Positions 35,860 to 45,040 of a stretch of DNA of 64,000 nt are shown here, in pieces (the stretch's first letter is position 1; the number at the start of each line of letters is the position of its first letter). Location: contig NC_089583.1 in assembly GCF_019320115.1 (NCBI RefSeq), positions 83,903,928-83,967,927 on the forward strand, given 5' to 3'. The position numbers were made by a program, and so were the translations under genes. Below the pieces are notes generated by a model. It searched no databases, was not told the origin of the DNA, and worked only from the letters and a program-made list of their open reading frames with translations. Origin of the DNA: Miscanthus floridulus (lineage: Eukaryota; Streptophyta; Magnoliopsida; Poales; Poaceae).

Positions 35860-36690
35860 AAACACATTCACCGCAAGGTGAAGTGTGCCCACTTAGTCCC
35901 CGAGCCTGGTAGGAGGTGACGTAGGCACGTGGTGCCAGGGTCTAAAAAGAATTCATAGTTTAGTTGAGAACCCAATCGTCGTACAGGCGATACGAGATGC
36001 ACCGGCAGGTGCATCGTACCGATGTAGTCCCCGAGCTTGCTGGAAGGCGAGGTATGAGCCTTGTAGCAAGGTCTAAAGAAATGTCTCTTAACTGTATGTG
36101 AGTACAAATCACATGTAGCCAAGGAAAAACACTATTCAAGCAGTGGTCGGGGCAGTCCCCGAGCATATTAATAATCCTTATAACCATTCAAAGCACAAAC
36201 ACATTCACCGTAAGGTGAAGTGTGCCCACTTAGTCCCCGAGCCTGGTAGTAGGTGACTCAAGCACGTGGTGCCAGGGTCTAAAAAAGAAATTCTGCTGAA
36301 GTTAAGAATCCAATTGCCGTACAGGCCAAACAAAATACACCGGCAGGTGCATCGTACCGATGTAGTCCCCGAGCTTGCTGGAAGGCGAAATATGAGTCTT
36401 GTAGCAAGGTCCAAATAAATGTCTTTCAACTGTATGTGAGTATAAATCACATGTAGCCGAAGAGAGCAAAACTCCAAAAAGTGGTCGGGAGGGTCTCCGA
36501 ACATAGCGGTGGTCATAGCAGTTCCTGAATATAGTAATGGTCGGAGCGGTCCCCGGGCACAACCGTGGTCGGAGCAGCCTTCGAGCAAAAAAGGTGGTCT
36601 GGACAGTACCCGAGCACCGTAGTGGTCTGGGCAGTCCCCGAGCACCGTAGTGGTCTGGGCAGTCCCCGAGCACAGTAGTGGTCAAGGCAA
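35860..36690. repeat. Tandem repeats between the antisense gene and the 3' LTR
   Basis: A unit of 337 bp with ACATTCACCG.AAGGTGAAG, CACTTAGTCCCCGAGCCTGG and TCGTACCGATGTAGTCCCCG occurs at 35864 and again at 36201. It is followed from about 36490 to 36690 by roughly six degenerate copies of a 28-bp unit with GTGGTCGG(G)GCAGTCCCCGAGCA; the last two are almost identical. Open frames across it mirror the repeats and are not genes. Confidence 0.85.
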
Positions 36691-37033
36691 ATCCACGATC
36701 ACGTGCGCTGCTTGTACTATTATTTGGTGTATTTATTTTTCTCTACTCTCTGCCAAGTCTAGTCTGTCCAGTCTGACACGTCTGGTCAAAAAAAACAAAT
36801 AGGTATAGTACGTCATTCTGTCTTCTTATTGTTTTCTGACAAACAGTCGGTTGACACCTGTATTGAGGTGTGTCAGTGTGGGCCCTCTTACACCATCAAC
36901 GAAGAGGCGCGTACACTGTTATCGAAGGAGCGCGTTTATTGGCGCAGATTTCGGGGTTGTGTGAACAACCGTCCGCGGCGCGTGCGCACGACTCCCAATA
37001 TTCTCGGGCGGACGAAACGACGGTGCCCTTTTG

Positions 37034-37043
37034 CTTTATATAA
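37034..37043 (+). promoter_or_regulatory. TATA box of the antisense gene
   Basis: CTTTATATAATG lies about 150 bp before the ATG at 37189, with a pyrimidine-rich leader (CCTTCTTCTTCCTCC) in between, as in ordinary plant promoters. It lies in the internal region, away from the LTRs, so the gene appears to have a promoter of its own. Confidence 0.6.
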
Positions 37044-37188
37044 TGTAGGTCTGGTAAGTTACCCTCACCATTCCCCATTGTCATCCGCCGCCGCAACCTT
37101 CTTCTTCCTCCTGCCAAACCCTATTCCCCAAAGATCATCACCAATCCCCTCGGTCTCCCGCATCCACCCACTTAGTAAGGACGAACAA

Positions 37189-40100
37189 ATGGCGAAGAGA
37201 GACGCCCAGAAGAAAGGCGGGGTCATGGCGAAGGAATGGTGGAAGTCGCGGAGCAACGAGCAAACCATCGAGGACCTCGTCGCCATGGGAGTGCTCCACA
37301 ACAAGGCACTTGCGGGATGGCGTGCACCCGAAGGAGAAAGCTTCCCCGATCCACAACCAGGTGAAATTGTGATCTTTGAAGATTTTTTCAAACGGGGTTT
37401 TGGGATTCCAGTGCACCCTTTCCTTCAGGGGCTCTGTTTGTACTACGAGATTGGGATTTGCAATCTGCATCCCAACTCGATTCTTCTCGTCTCTACCTTC
37501 ATCCACCTCTGCGAGGCGTATGGTGGCTTCCAGCCCCATTTCGACCTCTTTCGCCACCTGTTTTGCCTTCGGAAAAAGGGAAGCGGTGGCTCGAAGATCG
37601 CCGGAGGCGTCTACCTGAACCTTCGGGACGGCATGAAGGCTCAATACCTGCACTGCCCCTGGAACACCTCTTTGGACGAGTGGTACAAGAAGTGGTTCTA
37701 CATCCGTGAAGAGCCAAACTCCATCACTCTGTGCGATGTGGGACTGATTCCAGAGAAGAAAAGCAGCTGGTCGGAGAAGCCCGACAACTTGGAGCAGATC
37801 GCCGAACTACTCGGGTTGATTCCGTGGGGAAGGCTTGACGGCCCGAGCGTTGTCGGCAACTTCATCAGCCGTAGAATTCAGCCGTGCCAGAAAAGGATTC
37901 ACCCCGGCTTCGAGTACCAAGGAGGCGCTGATCCAACGAGGACCAGAAAGGAGCCGCTGGACAAGCTGGAGATCAAGGCCAGGATTGGAGAGCTATTCAA
38001 CCTGGCCGATCCCAACTATGTTGCATTGAACGCCATTGAACACGCCTTCAAGCTGGCTCGCCCTCCCCCAAAGGTAAATGACGCCTCCTTTTAACTGTAA
38101 AGTCATGTTGCACCAAGAAAATAACTGTTTTTTCCTTCATTTTGCGTCTCAGTATAATGGCCGTGACCGGGCAGGAGTGTTTGTGTCGCCTCCCCCCGGT
38201 GTAGAGTGGCCGCAAGTTACTGGACCAACCGCCCAGACCAGCGCCAGGACCGACGGCGTTCACTGGGCGGTACTCGAGACCGTTGAAGACGCCTCGACCA
38301 GAGCCGCCGGCAAGCGTCCGGCTACCAGCAAACGACGCCAAGCCATCATCTCCCAGTCGGACGACGAAGCAGAGGATGCGGACATCTTCCGGCTCATCCC
38401 CCGAAAGAGGAGAAGGCAGGTGGGGCCGTCGGAGCAGGGTGGCTCCTCTGTGCCAGCAGTGGTCACAGCACCGACCACGGCAACACAGAGCACAGACGAA
38501 GGGAACATGCCGCATCATCCTCCGACGCCCGTACCGGAGGTTGAACAAGTCCCGGTGGAAACTGCCGAGCAAGCAGAGCAGGGGCGGTCGAGGAGACGTT
38601 CCTTCGCCACATCCTTCCGCAAGTCAAAACTGTAAGTATATATATTTTGGATGTAAGCTTGTCATTTTGCATTGGATGCTATTGTCTTATGAATTTGTCT
38701 CTGAATGTATTAGATCGGCGTCCACCGAAAGCCCCGACCAGCTAGCTGGGTGCGGGACGTCCTTTCCAAAAACGGCGGGACAAACTGCACAGAAACAAGC
38801 CGTGGAGGAGCCCATGGAAGGGACTCTGCCTGGGCCTCGGCAGGCGTACGACCAGACGCCAGTCCCCGAGCAGAACACAAGTGCTCCGAGCACAAACCCC
38901 GATGAGGAGGATACCACAGCACCACAGGAGCTGGATCTAGCCGAGGGGCAGCAGCCAGAAGTTGCCCAGGACAAGGGTGCCGACGCGACGGCTCGTGGGA
39001 AAGCCCTGGTGGTCGTGGAGTCTGCGAACTCCGGACCACTGCCGCCTCCCGAACAGGAGGCTGAAGAGGATGAAGTGGAAGAAGTCCTGGGCCGTCCCCA
39101 AGATAGACGACAACATGTATATGTGTCGCGCTATCGGAACGATGAATGGGTCATGCACGAGGAGATCCCAGAGGCCGAGGAAACCTTAAGAGTTGAGCGA
39201 GCAGCCAAACGCCTGGTGACTGAAGTCCAGGTATATTTGGCTTTAGTCCTTAAACCTGTTGTGTAGTCAAGCTGTCTGACGTAGCTTGTCTGTATGCAGG
39301 ACGTGATGAAAACTGCGAGGTACCGAAAAAGGTGCTTCGACCAGATAGAAGTAGTCATGAAGACCAATAAGGAGCTGACGGCTGAAGTTGAACGCCTACG
39401 GCGCCAACTTGAAGCCACCGACCAGGAGAGGACAAACCAAGAAGCACAGAACCAAAACCTGGTCGGCCAGCTCAAAAACAAAGAGCAGGAGAAAACATGT
39501 AAGTGTTCACCGTATCATAGCAAGTGCTGGACTTGTGTTTTTTTTTTTTTTTTTTTTGTTTCTGACAGTAATAGCTGTAATGCAGGTTTAGAAGCTGAAG
39601 TGACCCGCCTCCAGGGGGAGAACAGCCGCGCGCTTGCAGAATGTGGTCGCCTGAAGGAGGACAACGAGAAATTGGAACGCCGCCAGTCGGAACTCCAAGA
39701 CCACACTAACAGAATGAAGGACGACCTGAAAAGTAAGCACTCCAGACCGCCTTGCTCATTCAACTGCCCACATTGCCTTGTCGTGTCATCACGTTTGATG
39801 TCTTGTAATATTTTCAGTTTTGAAAGTAAATGCCAAGAGGCACCTTGAGGCCGTGATCAAGGAGCGTGACGACTGGAAAGCACAATGCCTTAAGGCCGTC
39901 GAGGAGCGGGACACGTGGAGCAAGCGGTGCCAAGAAATGGCAACTGGCATTGTGCCCGTCCTCGACCTCATCGACCCGGCGCTCACAGAGGAAGAGCTAA
40001 GGACGCCTCAGCTCGGACTGGTCGAGAGATGCAAGCAAGCATGGGGATGGTTCCAAGACTTCGTGAAGGAGGCAGGTGAGTACACGGGCGCCCATGTGCT

Positions 40101-40380
40101 AAGCATGGTGCGTGCTCACTACCCCCTGATCGATCTCAAACGCTTGGAGGCTGGGTACCCGAAGGAGATAGACCCAGACAAGGCCGAAGAGCTTCGGACG
40201 GCCCAGCTGGACTTGTCGTCAAGGATAATTGGCGATATTAACCTGTGCGGAGGTGGGACAGCACCTGTGCAGGGTATGCCATCGACAAGCCAGCTGGAAA
40301 TGCCATCACCTTCAAGCCAACCAACGAAGCCTGCGGTCTCGACCAGCCAGGCACCGGCGGGGCCATCCCCTTCAGCTTGA
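37189..40380 (+). CDS. Intact six-exon antisense gene of the Tat element (gypsy-type Transposase_28-like)
   Basis: Exons are 37189-38073, 38153-38631, 38714-39230, 39300-39498, 39586-39732 and 39818-40380. All five introns are GT..AG, 68-87 bp, and phases join to an open 929-aa reading frame. I start at ATG 37189 because the TATA box at 37034 puts earlier in-frame codons upstream of the likely transcript. Residues about 57-240 form the gypsy-type domain (FFKRGFGIPVHPFLQGLCLYYE, NLHPNSILLVSTFIHLCEAYGG, W..WFYIREE). The middle is acidic, Pro/Ser/Gln-rich with a basic RKRRRQ patch, and the last third is a long coiled coil (TNKELTAEVERLRRQLEAT, ENSRALAECGRLKEDNEKLE) ending in a QPT/SPS-rich tail. 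No enzymatic motif is seen. The family is known from antisense frames of Tat elements; its role is not established. It might act in RNA or protein assembly, which is my guess. Confidence 0.85.
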
Positions 40381-41003
40381 CTAGCTCTAGAGTCCCCTAG
40401 AATCGAGTAGGGTATCGGAGGCGGCGAGCAGTAAATGCCATGCGCCCCGACCAGCCAATGTAATAGGCTTAGAGCTGTAGAAGGAGGACATAGTTGTGTT
40501 ATTGTAAACTTGAGCCTTTTCAGGCAAGCTTGTAATAACGTAACTGTATATCATTATAAGCTTATTTGTTTTATACAAAACGCACTTTAAGCTTGAATTT
40601 TTTTTTTTTTTTTTGTCGGTGTAACTAAGTGGGAACGTGTTAACGCTCTGTTTTAGTTGTACCGTTTTGCTCGACACGTCATCCTGAAAAGTTTGTGCGG
40701 CCCCAGTCTGGCATGTGGTCGGAGTATGAGGTACTATGACCTGTGCATACGTGGACGCAGACAAGTCAAACCAGAGGGGACCTGCCGATCACCCGCAACG
40801 CAGAGAGCAGATCCCGTGCACGTGTTGGGAGGAACCGGAGACAGGGCCTGCTCCGAAAACCGTAGAAGGAGTGGTGGTCGGCTTGTACTGCCTTAGGTTA
40901 AAATAACCATAAAATTCGGAGTGACACATTAGAGTGGTCGGAGAAATCATAATTGCTTTATTAAAGTAAATCGAAAATGTAAGTAGAGTACATATCTCAG
41001 TAG

Positions 41004-42764
41004 TTAAGCATAGAAACGTCTAAGCTTGTCGATGTGCCACGAGTTTGGTACGTCCGTGCCGTCCAGGTGAGCTAACCTGTAAGACGTTGGACGTGTGACT
41101 TCCTTGATCATGAAGGGTCCCTCCCATGGGGTTGCGAGTTTGTGGACGCCAGCCTGGTTCGTCTTCCACTTCAGGACTAAGTCCCCGACCACGAAGAAAC
41201 GCTCTTTAACGTTCTTGTTGTAGTACCTGCGCAAAACAGCAAGGTATTTGGCCGTGCGTACGCAGGAATCAAGCCTTTTCTCTTCTGCGCTGTTGACTTC
41301 TAGCTCCCGTATTTCATTGACCCTGCCTTCATCGAAGTTCTCTACCCGTGCTGATCTGAAAGCTATATCTGGTGGGAGGACTGCCTCAGCGCCGTAAACC
41401 ATAAAGTATGGTGAGACGCCGGTGTTACGACTGGGCTGAGTTCGGAGGCCCCAGACCACGGCTGGTAACTCTTTGAGCCATCTTCCAGGAGCTTTATCAT
41501 TTTCTCTGTACATCCTCTTCTTCAATGCGTCCAAGATCATGCCATTTGCCCGCTCGACTTGTCCATTAGCTCTAGGATGCGCCACCGAGACGTATTTTAC
41601 AACTATGCTCCTTTCATCGCAGAAGTCCCAAAAAGCGTTCCCGGTGAACTGAGTACCTAGATCAGTAATGATGCTGTTGGGCACGCCGAAACGGTGGATG
41701 ACCTGGTCGAGGAATGTGACAGCTTTCTCTGAGGATGCCTGTACCAGAGGCATGTATTCTATCCACTTAGAAAACTTATCAATTAGCACGAAGACACATG
41801 TAAATTTCCCAGGAGCTGGTTTGAAAGGCCCAATCATGTCCAGTCCCCAGCAGGCGAAGGGCCAAGAGGCTGGAATCGTCTGGATCTCATGTGCTGTTAC
41901 ATGGATTCTCTTGGAGAAGAACTGACAACCCTCACAGCGGCGGACTAGCTTCTCTGCGTCGGCCACTGCTGACGGCCAATAGAACCCTGCTCGGAAAGCC
42001 TTACCGACCAGTGTTCTTGAGGCCGCGTGGTTGCCGCAGGAGCCAGAGTGGATTTGGTCTAGGAGATGCTCGCCTTCCTCCTGGGTTATACACTTCATCA
42101 AGATTTCCTCCTTAGCGTTTTTGCGCCATAACTTGCCATCGGCGAGCAGATACTGCTTACTACGACGCATCAGTCGCTCATTTTCTGTTCGATCGATATA
42201 ACCGCTACCATCTGTCAAGTACTTGATGAAAGGTGTTCTCCAGTCCGGCTCATGAGTGGTCGGAAGCGGCTCGGCTATGCTCGGCGCCGGAACCGTAGCC
42301 ACTAATTGCTGGTCTGAAATTTTGTTGGTCGTTGAATCTTCGTCTTCAATGGAAGGCGTGAGCAGGTCCTGGACGAATACGCCATGTGGGATTTTGGCTC
42401 GGGATGATCCTAACTTTGACAACGCATCCGCTGCTTGGTTCTTGTCCCGGACCACGTGTATGTACTCGATGCCATAGAACCTGCCTTCCAGCTTTCTTAT
42501 TGATTTGCAATATGCGTCCATCTTTTCACTGGTCGTGTCCCAGTCCTTGTTGAGCTGGTTGATGACCAGAGCCGAATCTCCGTAGACATAGAGACGTTTA
42601 ACCCCAAGCTCAATCGCAATGCGTAGACCATGCAGGCATGCTTCATACTCGGCGGCATTATTAGATGCTGGGAAATAAATCCTGAGGACGTACCGGAGCT
42701 GCTCCTTGGATGGTGACACGAAAAGAACTCCTGCTCCCTGCACCGTCAATGTTGAGAGAACCAT
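41004..42764 (-). CDS. Second RNase H and integrase region of pol
   Basis: 586 codons, one frame off the RT frame. Residues about 8-115 continue the second RNase H domain ([11 protein letters not shown] with [12 protein letters not shown] with [11 protein letters not shown] with D); the first catalytic Asp (YFDGS) lies in the preceding frame. Integrase follows: zinc-binding H239, H246, C277, C280, then catalytic D309 (GLDMIGP), D368 (ITDLGTQF) and E404 (GQVERANG). The C-terminus holds a GPY/F-like WEGPFMI module and no chromodomain. Between RNase H and integrase lies a variable linker. The product would insert element cDNA into chromosomes. An ATG here is not a real start: the frame break at about 42736-42740 (a C run on the plus strand) separates it from RT. 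It is likely inactive unless the break is a sequencing error. Confidence 0.9.
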   Translation of the reverse strand: MVLSTLTVQGAGVLFVSPSKEQLRYVLRIYFPASNNAAEYEACLHGLRIAIELGVKRLYVYGDSALVINQLNKDWDTTSEKMDAYCKSIRKLEGRFYGIEYIHVVRDKNQAADALSKLGSSRAKIPHGVFVQDLLTPSIEDEDSTTNKISDQQLVATVPAPSIAEPLPTTHEPDWRTPFIKYLTDGSGYIDRTENERLMRRSKQYLLADGKLWRKNAKEEILMKCITQEEGEHLLDQIHSGSCGNHAASRTLVGKAFRAGFYWPSAVADAEKLVRRCEGCQFFSKRIHVTAHEIQTIPASWPFACWGLDMIGPFKPAPGKFTCVFVLIDKFSKWIEYMPLVQASSEKAVTFLDQVIHRFGVPNSIITDLGTQFTGNAFWDFCDERSIVVKYVSVAHPRANGQVERANGMILDALKKRMYRENDKAPGRWLKELPAVVWGLRTQPSRNTGVSPYFMVYGAEAVLPPDIAFRSARVENFDEGRVNEIRELEVNSAEEKRLDSCVRTAKYLAVLRRYYNKNVKERFFVVGDLVLKWKTNQAGVHKLATPWEGPFMIKEVTRPTSYRLAHLDGTDVPNSWHIDKLRRFYA

Positions 42765-44196
42765 CGAAGTACATCGTCCAATATTCGTCGGATCCCGGAG
42801 AGGCAGGCGTGCTTAAGTCTGTCCACTCGACGATGAAATCGACGAGTGCCTGAGACTTGATTGTAGTACGGCTTGCAAATTCCAAGGAAAGGGGGCATAG
42901 CTCCATTGCCCATTTGACGATGCGCCCGTTCGCATTCTTATTGCGAATGATGTCCCCCAAAGGATACTCGGTCATGACTACCACACGATATCCGTCGAAG
43001 TAATGTCTCAACTTTCGGGATGTTATCAGTATGGCGTAGAGTAGTTTCTGAATCTGTGGGTACCTGGTTTTGGATTCGTTGAGTACCTCACTAATGAAAT
43101 AAATTGGCCGCTGTACCTTGTAGGCGTGGCCCGGCTCGTCGCGCTCGACCACCAGTGTAGTGGAAACCACCCGATCGGTTGCCGCAATGTAAAGTAGGAG
43201 AGTTTCGTCTTCTCTGGGAGCAGTAAGTACCGGAGGTGACGTGAGGTATTGCTTCAGCTGCGTGAAGGCAGCGTCTGCTTCCTCCGACCACTCAAACTTC
43301 TCGGACGCTTTGAGCAGTTTGAAGAACGGTAGTCCTTTTTCTCCTAACCTTGATATGAAACGGCTTAGAGCAGCCATGCAGCCGGTAAGCTTCTGGACAT
43401 CCTTCACCTTTCTCGGGGGCTTCATGTCTAAGACAGCTTTGACTTTCTCCGGGTTAGGGCGTATGCCGTCGTAACTGACGACGTTGCCAAGCAATATGCC
43501 AGAAGGGACACCAAAGATGCACTTCTTTGGGTTTAATTTCCATTGGAACGTATTAAGGGCTGCGAAGGTGCGTTCTAGATTGTCAACAAGGGTATGAGCT
43601 TCCTTGGTTTTGACAACTACGTCGTCGACATAAGCCTCGACGAGGCCGTCTTTTATCTCGTCGTTGAGGCAGGCCTGTACAGCGCGTTGGTAGGTAGCAC
43701 CGGCGTTTTTGAGCCCGAACGACATAGTCGTGTAGCAGTAGGCGCCGAAAGGCGTGATGAAAGATGTCTTGATCTGGTCGTCTTTTTTGAGAGCGATCTG
43801 GTGATAACCAGAGTAGCAATCGAGAAAGGAAAGCAGCTCGCAACCGGCGGTTGAATCTACGACCTCGTCTATGCGAGGTAAACCAAAGGGGTCCTTAGGG
43901 CAGTGTTTGTTGAGATCAGTGTAATCAACGCACATTCTCCATTCATTATTCTTTTTGCGTACAAGAACCGGGTTGGCTAACCATTCCGGATCATACACTT
44001 CTTTGATAAATCCGGCTGCCAAAAGCCGCGTAACTTCTACCCTAATCGCCTCCTTTTTGTCGCGAGCGAACCGTCGCAGCTTCTGCTTGATTGGTTTGGC
44101 CTTGCTGTTGACATTTAAGGAGTGCTCGATCAAGTCCCGAGGTACACCGGGCATGTCGGAAGGTTTCCATGCAAACACATCCACGTTGCCCCTCAA
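42661..44196 (-). CDS. Reverse transcriptase and first RNase H of pol
   Basis: 511 codons in the same frame as the protease but separated from it by one TAG (44218-44220). Reverse transcriptase motifs run in order: [21 protein letters not shown] (about 72-92), [13 protein letters not shown] (122-134), [12 protein letters not shown] (160-171), and the active site AYVDD at 188-192. Residues about 330-460 are the Ty3-type RNase H, which looks degenerate ([15 protein letters not shown] lacks the usual catalytic Asp), as in Tat elements. The start of the second RNase H (YWTMYFDGS) is at about 472-480; the frame then runs into unrelated sequence and stops. The first ATG is not a genuine start: translation would come through the upstream polyprotein. 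Confidence 0.92.
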   Translation of the reverse strand: MRGNVDVFAWKPSDMPGVPRDLIEHSLNVNSKAKPIKQKLRRFARDKKEAIRVEVTRLLAAGFIKEVYDPEWLANPVLVRKKNNEWRMCVDYTDLNKHCPKDPFGLPRIDEVVDSTAGCELLSFLDCYSGYHQIALKKDDQIKTSFITPFGAYCYTTMSFGLKNAGATYQRAVQACLNDEIKDGLVEAYVDDVVVKTKEAHTLVDNLERTFAALNTFQWKLNPKKCIFGVPSGILLGNVVSYDGIRPNPEKVKAVLDMKPPRKVKDVQKLTGCMAALSRFISRLGEKGLPFFKLLKASEKFEWSEEADAAFTQLKQYLTSPPVLTAPREDETLLLYIAATDRVVSTTLVVERDEPGHAYKVQRPIYFISEVLNESKTRYPQIQKLLYAILITSRKLRHYFDGYRVVVMTEYPLGDIIRNKNANGRIVKWAMELCPLSLEFASRTTIKSQALVDFIVEWTDLSTPASPGSDEYWTMYFDGSLNIDGAGSRSSFRVTIQGAAPVRPQDLFPSI

Positions 44197-44217
44197 GAAC
44201 CTGACGAGCGCGTCTTC

Positions 44218-45012
44218 CTATTTGGGATCCAGGTCGGCCCCGATAAGGGCCGTTTTGCTGGGATCGCCTTCGACCAGCTGGATCGTCTTGTGCTCCTTGG
44301 ATCTGATGTTCTTGCGCGGAGCCTCGAGCTCTGGGATCTCCAGGTGGTCGGCCGGGGTCTTCTTAGCGTCGAGCATGGTCTCGGCCATGCGAATAGAGAG
44401 GTCGTGGGCCTCTGCGATTTTGAAGCTGTCGTCCTCGCAGGTATAAGCTGCGTATACGTTGCCCCTGAGGGTTAAAACTCCTTTCTCAGTAGGCATCTTG
44501 AGCACCAGATACCTGTAATGAGGTATGGCCATGAACTTGGTGAGCGACGGTCGACCAAGAATAGCATGGTAGGTGCCGTCGAAGTCAGCGACCACGAAGT
44601 TGACGTAGTCGGTGCGGAAGTGGTCCGGAGTCCCAAACTGCACAGGTAGCGTGATCTGCCCGAGAGGTGTGGAGCTCTGTCCGGGGAGAACGCCCCAGAA
44701 CTGTGCCTCGTACGGCTTCAGGTCTGCCTGGGCTATTTTCAGAGCGGGCAGGCTGTTCTTGAACAGTATATCAATGGAGCTGCCGCCGTCGATCAGTACC
44801 CTGTCGAATTGAACCTTGTTGATACAAGGATCGAGGACCAGGGGAAAACGCCCTGGCTCGGGTATGGCGGCCCATTGGTCCTTCCTGCTGAAGTAGATTT
44901 CACGGTGAGACCACGGAGGAAGCCGTGGATCGGTGAGAAGGTTGTCGGTGTTTGCCACGTTCATGCAAGCGCGGGCGAGCAGCTTGCGTTCTCGTTTGGT
45001 TTCGATGGACAC
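44218..45012 (-). CDS. Aspartic protease region of pol
   Basis: 264 codons. The protease core is VLIDGGSSIDIL (DGGS at about 75-78, the Tat variant of the usual DTGS) with the later HAILGRPSLTKF loop and an FVVADFDG strand. The enzyme cuts the Gag-Pol polyprotein. The same frame is open upstream to about 45108, where a run of six C (plus strand, 45108-45113) marks the switch from the gag frame. It ends in TAG at 44218-44220, and the RT continues in the same frame directly after it. Confidence 0.9.
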   Translation of the reverse strand: MSIETKRERKLLARACMNVANTDNLLTDPRLPPWSHREIYFSRKDQWAAIPEPGRFPLVLDPCINKVQFDRVLIDGGSSIDILFKNSLPALKIAQADLKPYEAQFWGVLPGQSSTPLGQITLPVQFGTPDHFRTDYVNFVVADFDGTYHAILGRPSLTKFMAIPHYRYLVLKMPTEKGVLTLRGNVYAAYTCEDDSFKIAEAHDLSIRMAETMLDAKKTPADHLEIPELEAPRKNIRSKEHKTIQLVEGDPSKTALIGADLDPK

Positions 45013-45040
45013 CTTGCCGTCGATGATGGTGTGTACGCGA

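Noticed and set aside
36205..36685. Minus-strand frames in the Tat 3' region
   Set aside because: They repeat with the 337-bp and 28-bp units and are not coding.
41660..41664. ITDLGTQF in integrase as a lost active site
   Set aside because: The catalytic Asp is kept; only the following Asn is Leu, a variant I recall from other grass copies of this family.
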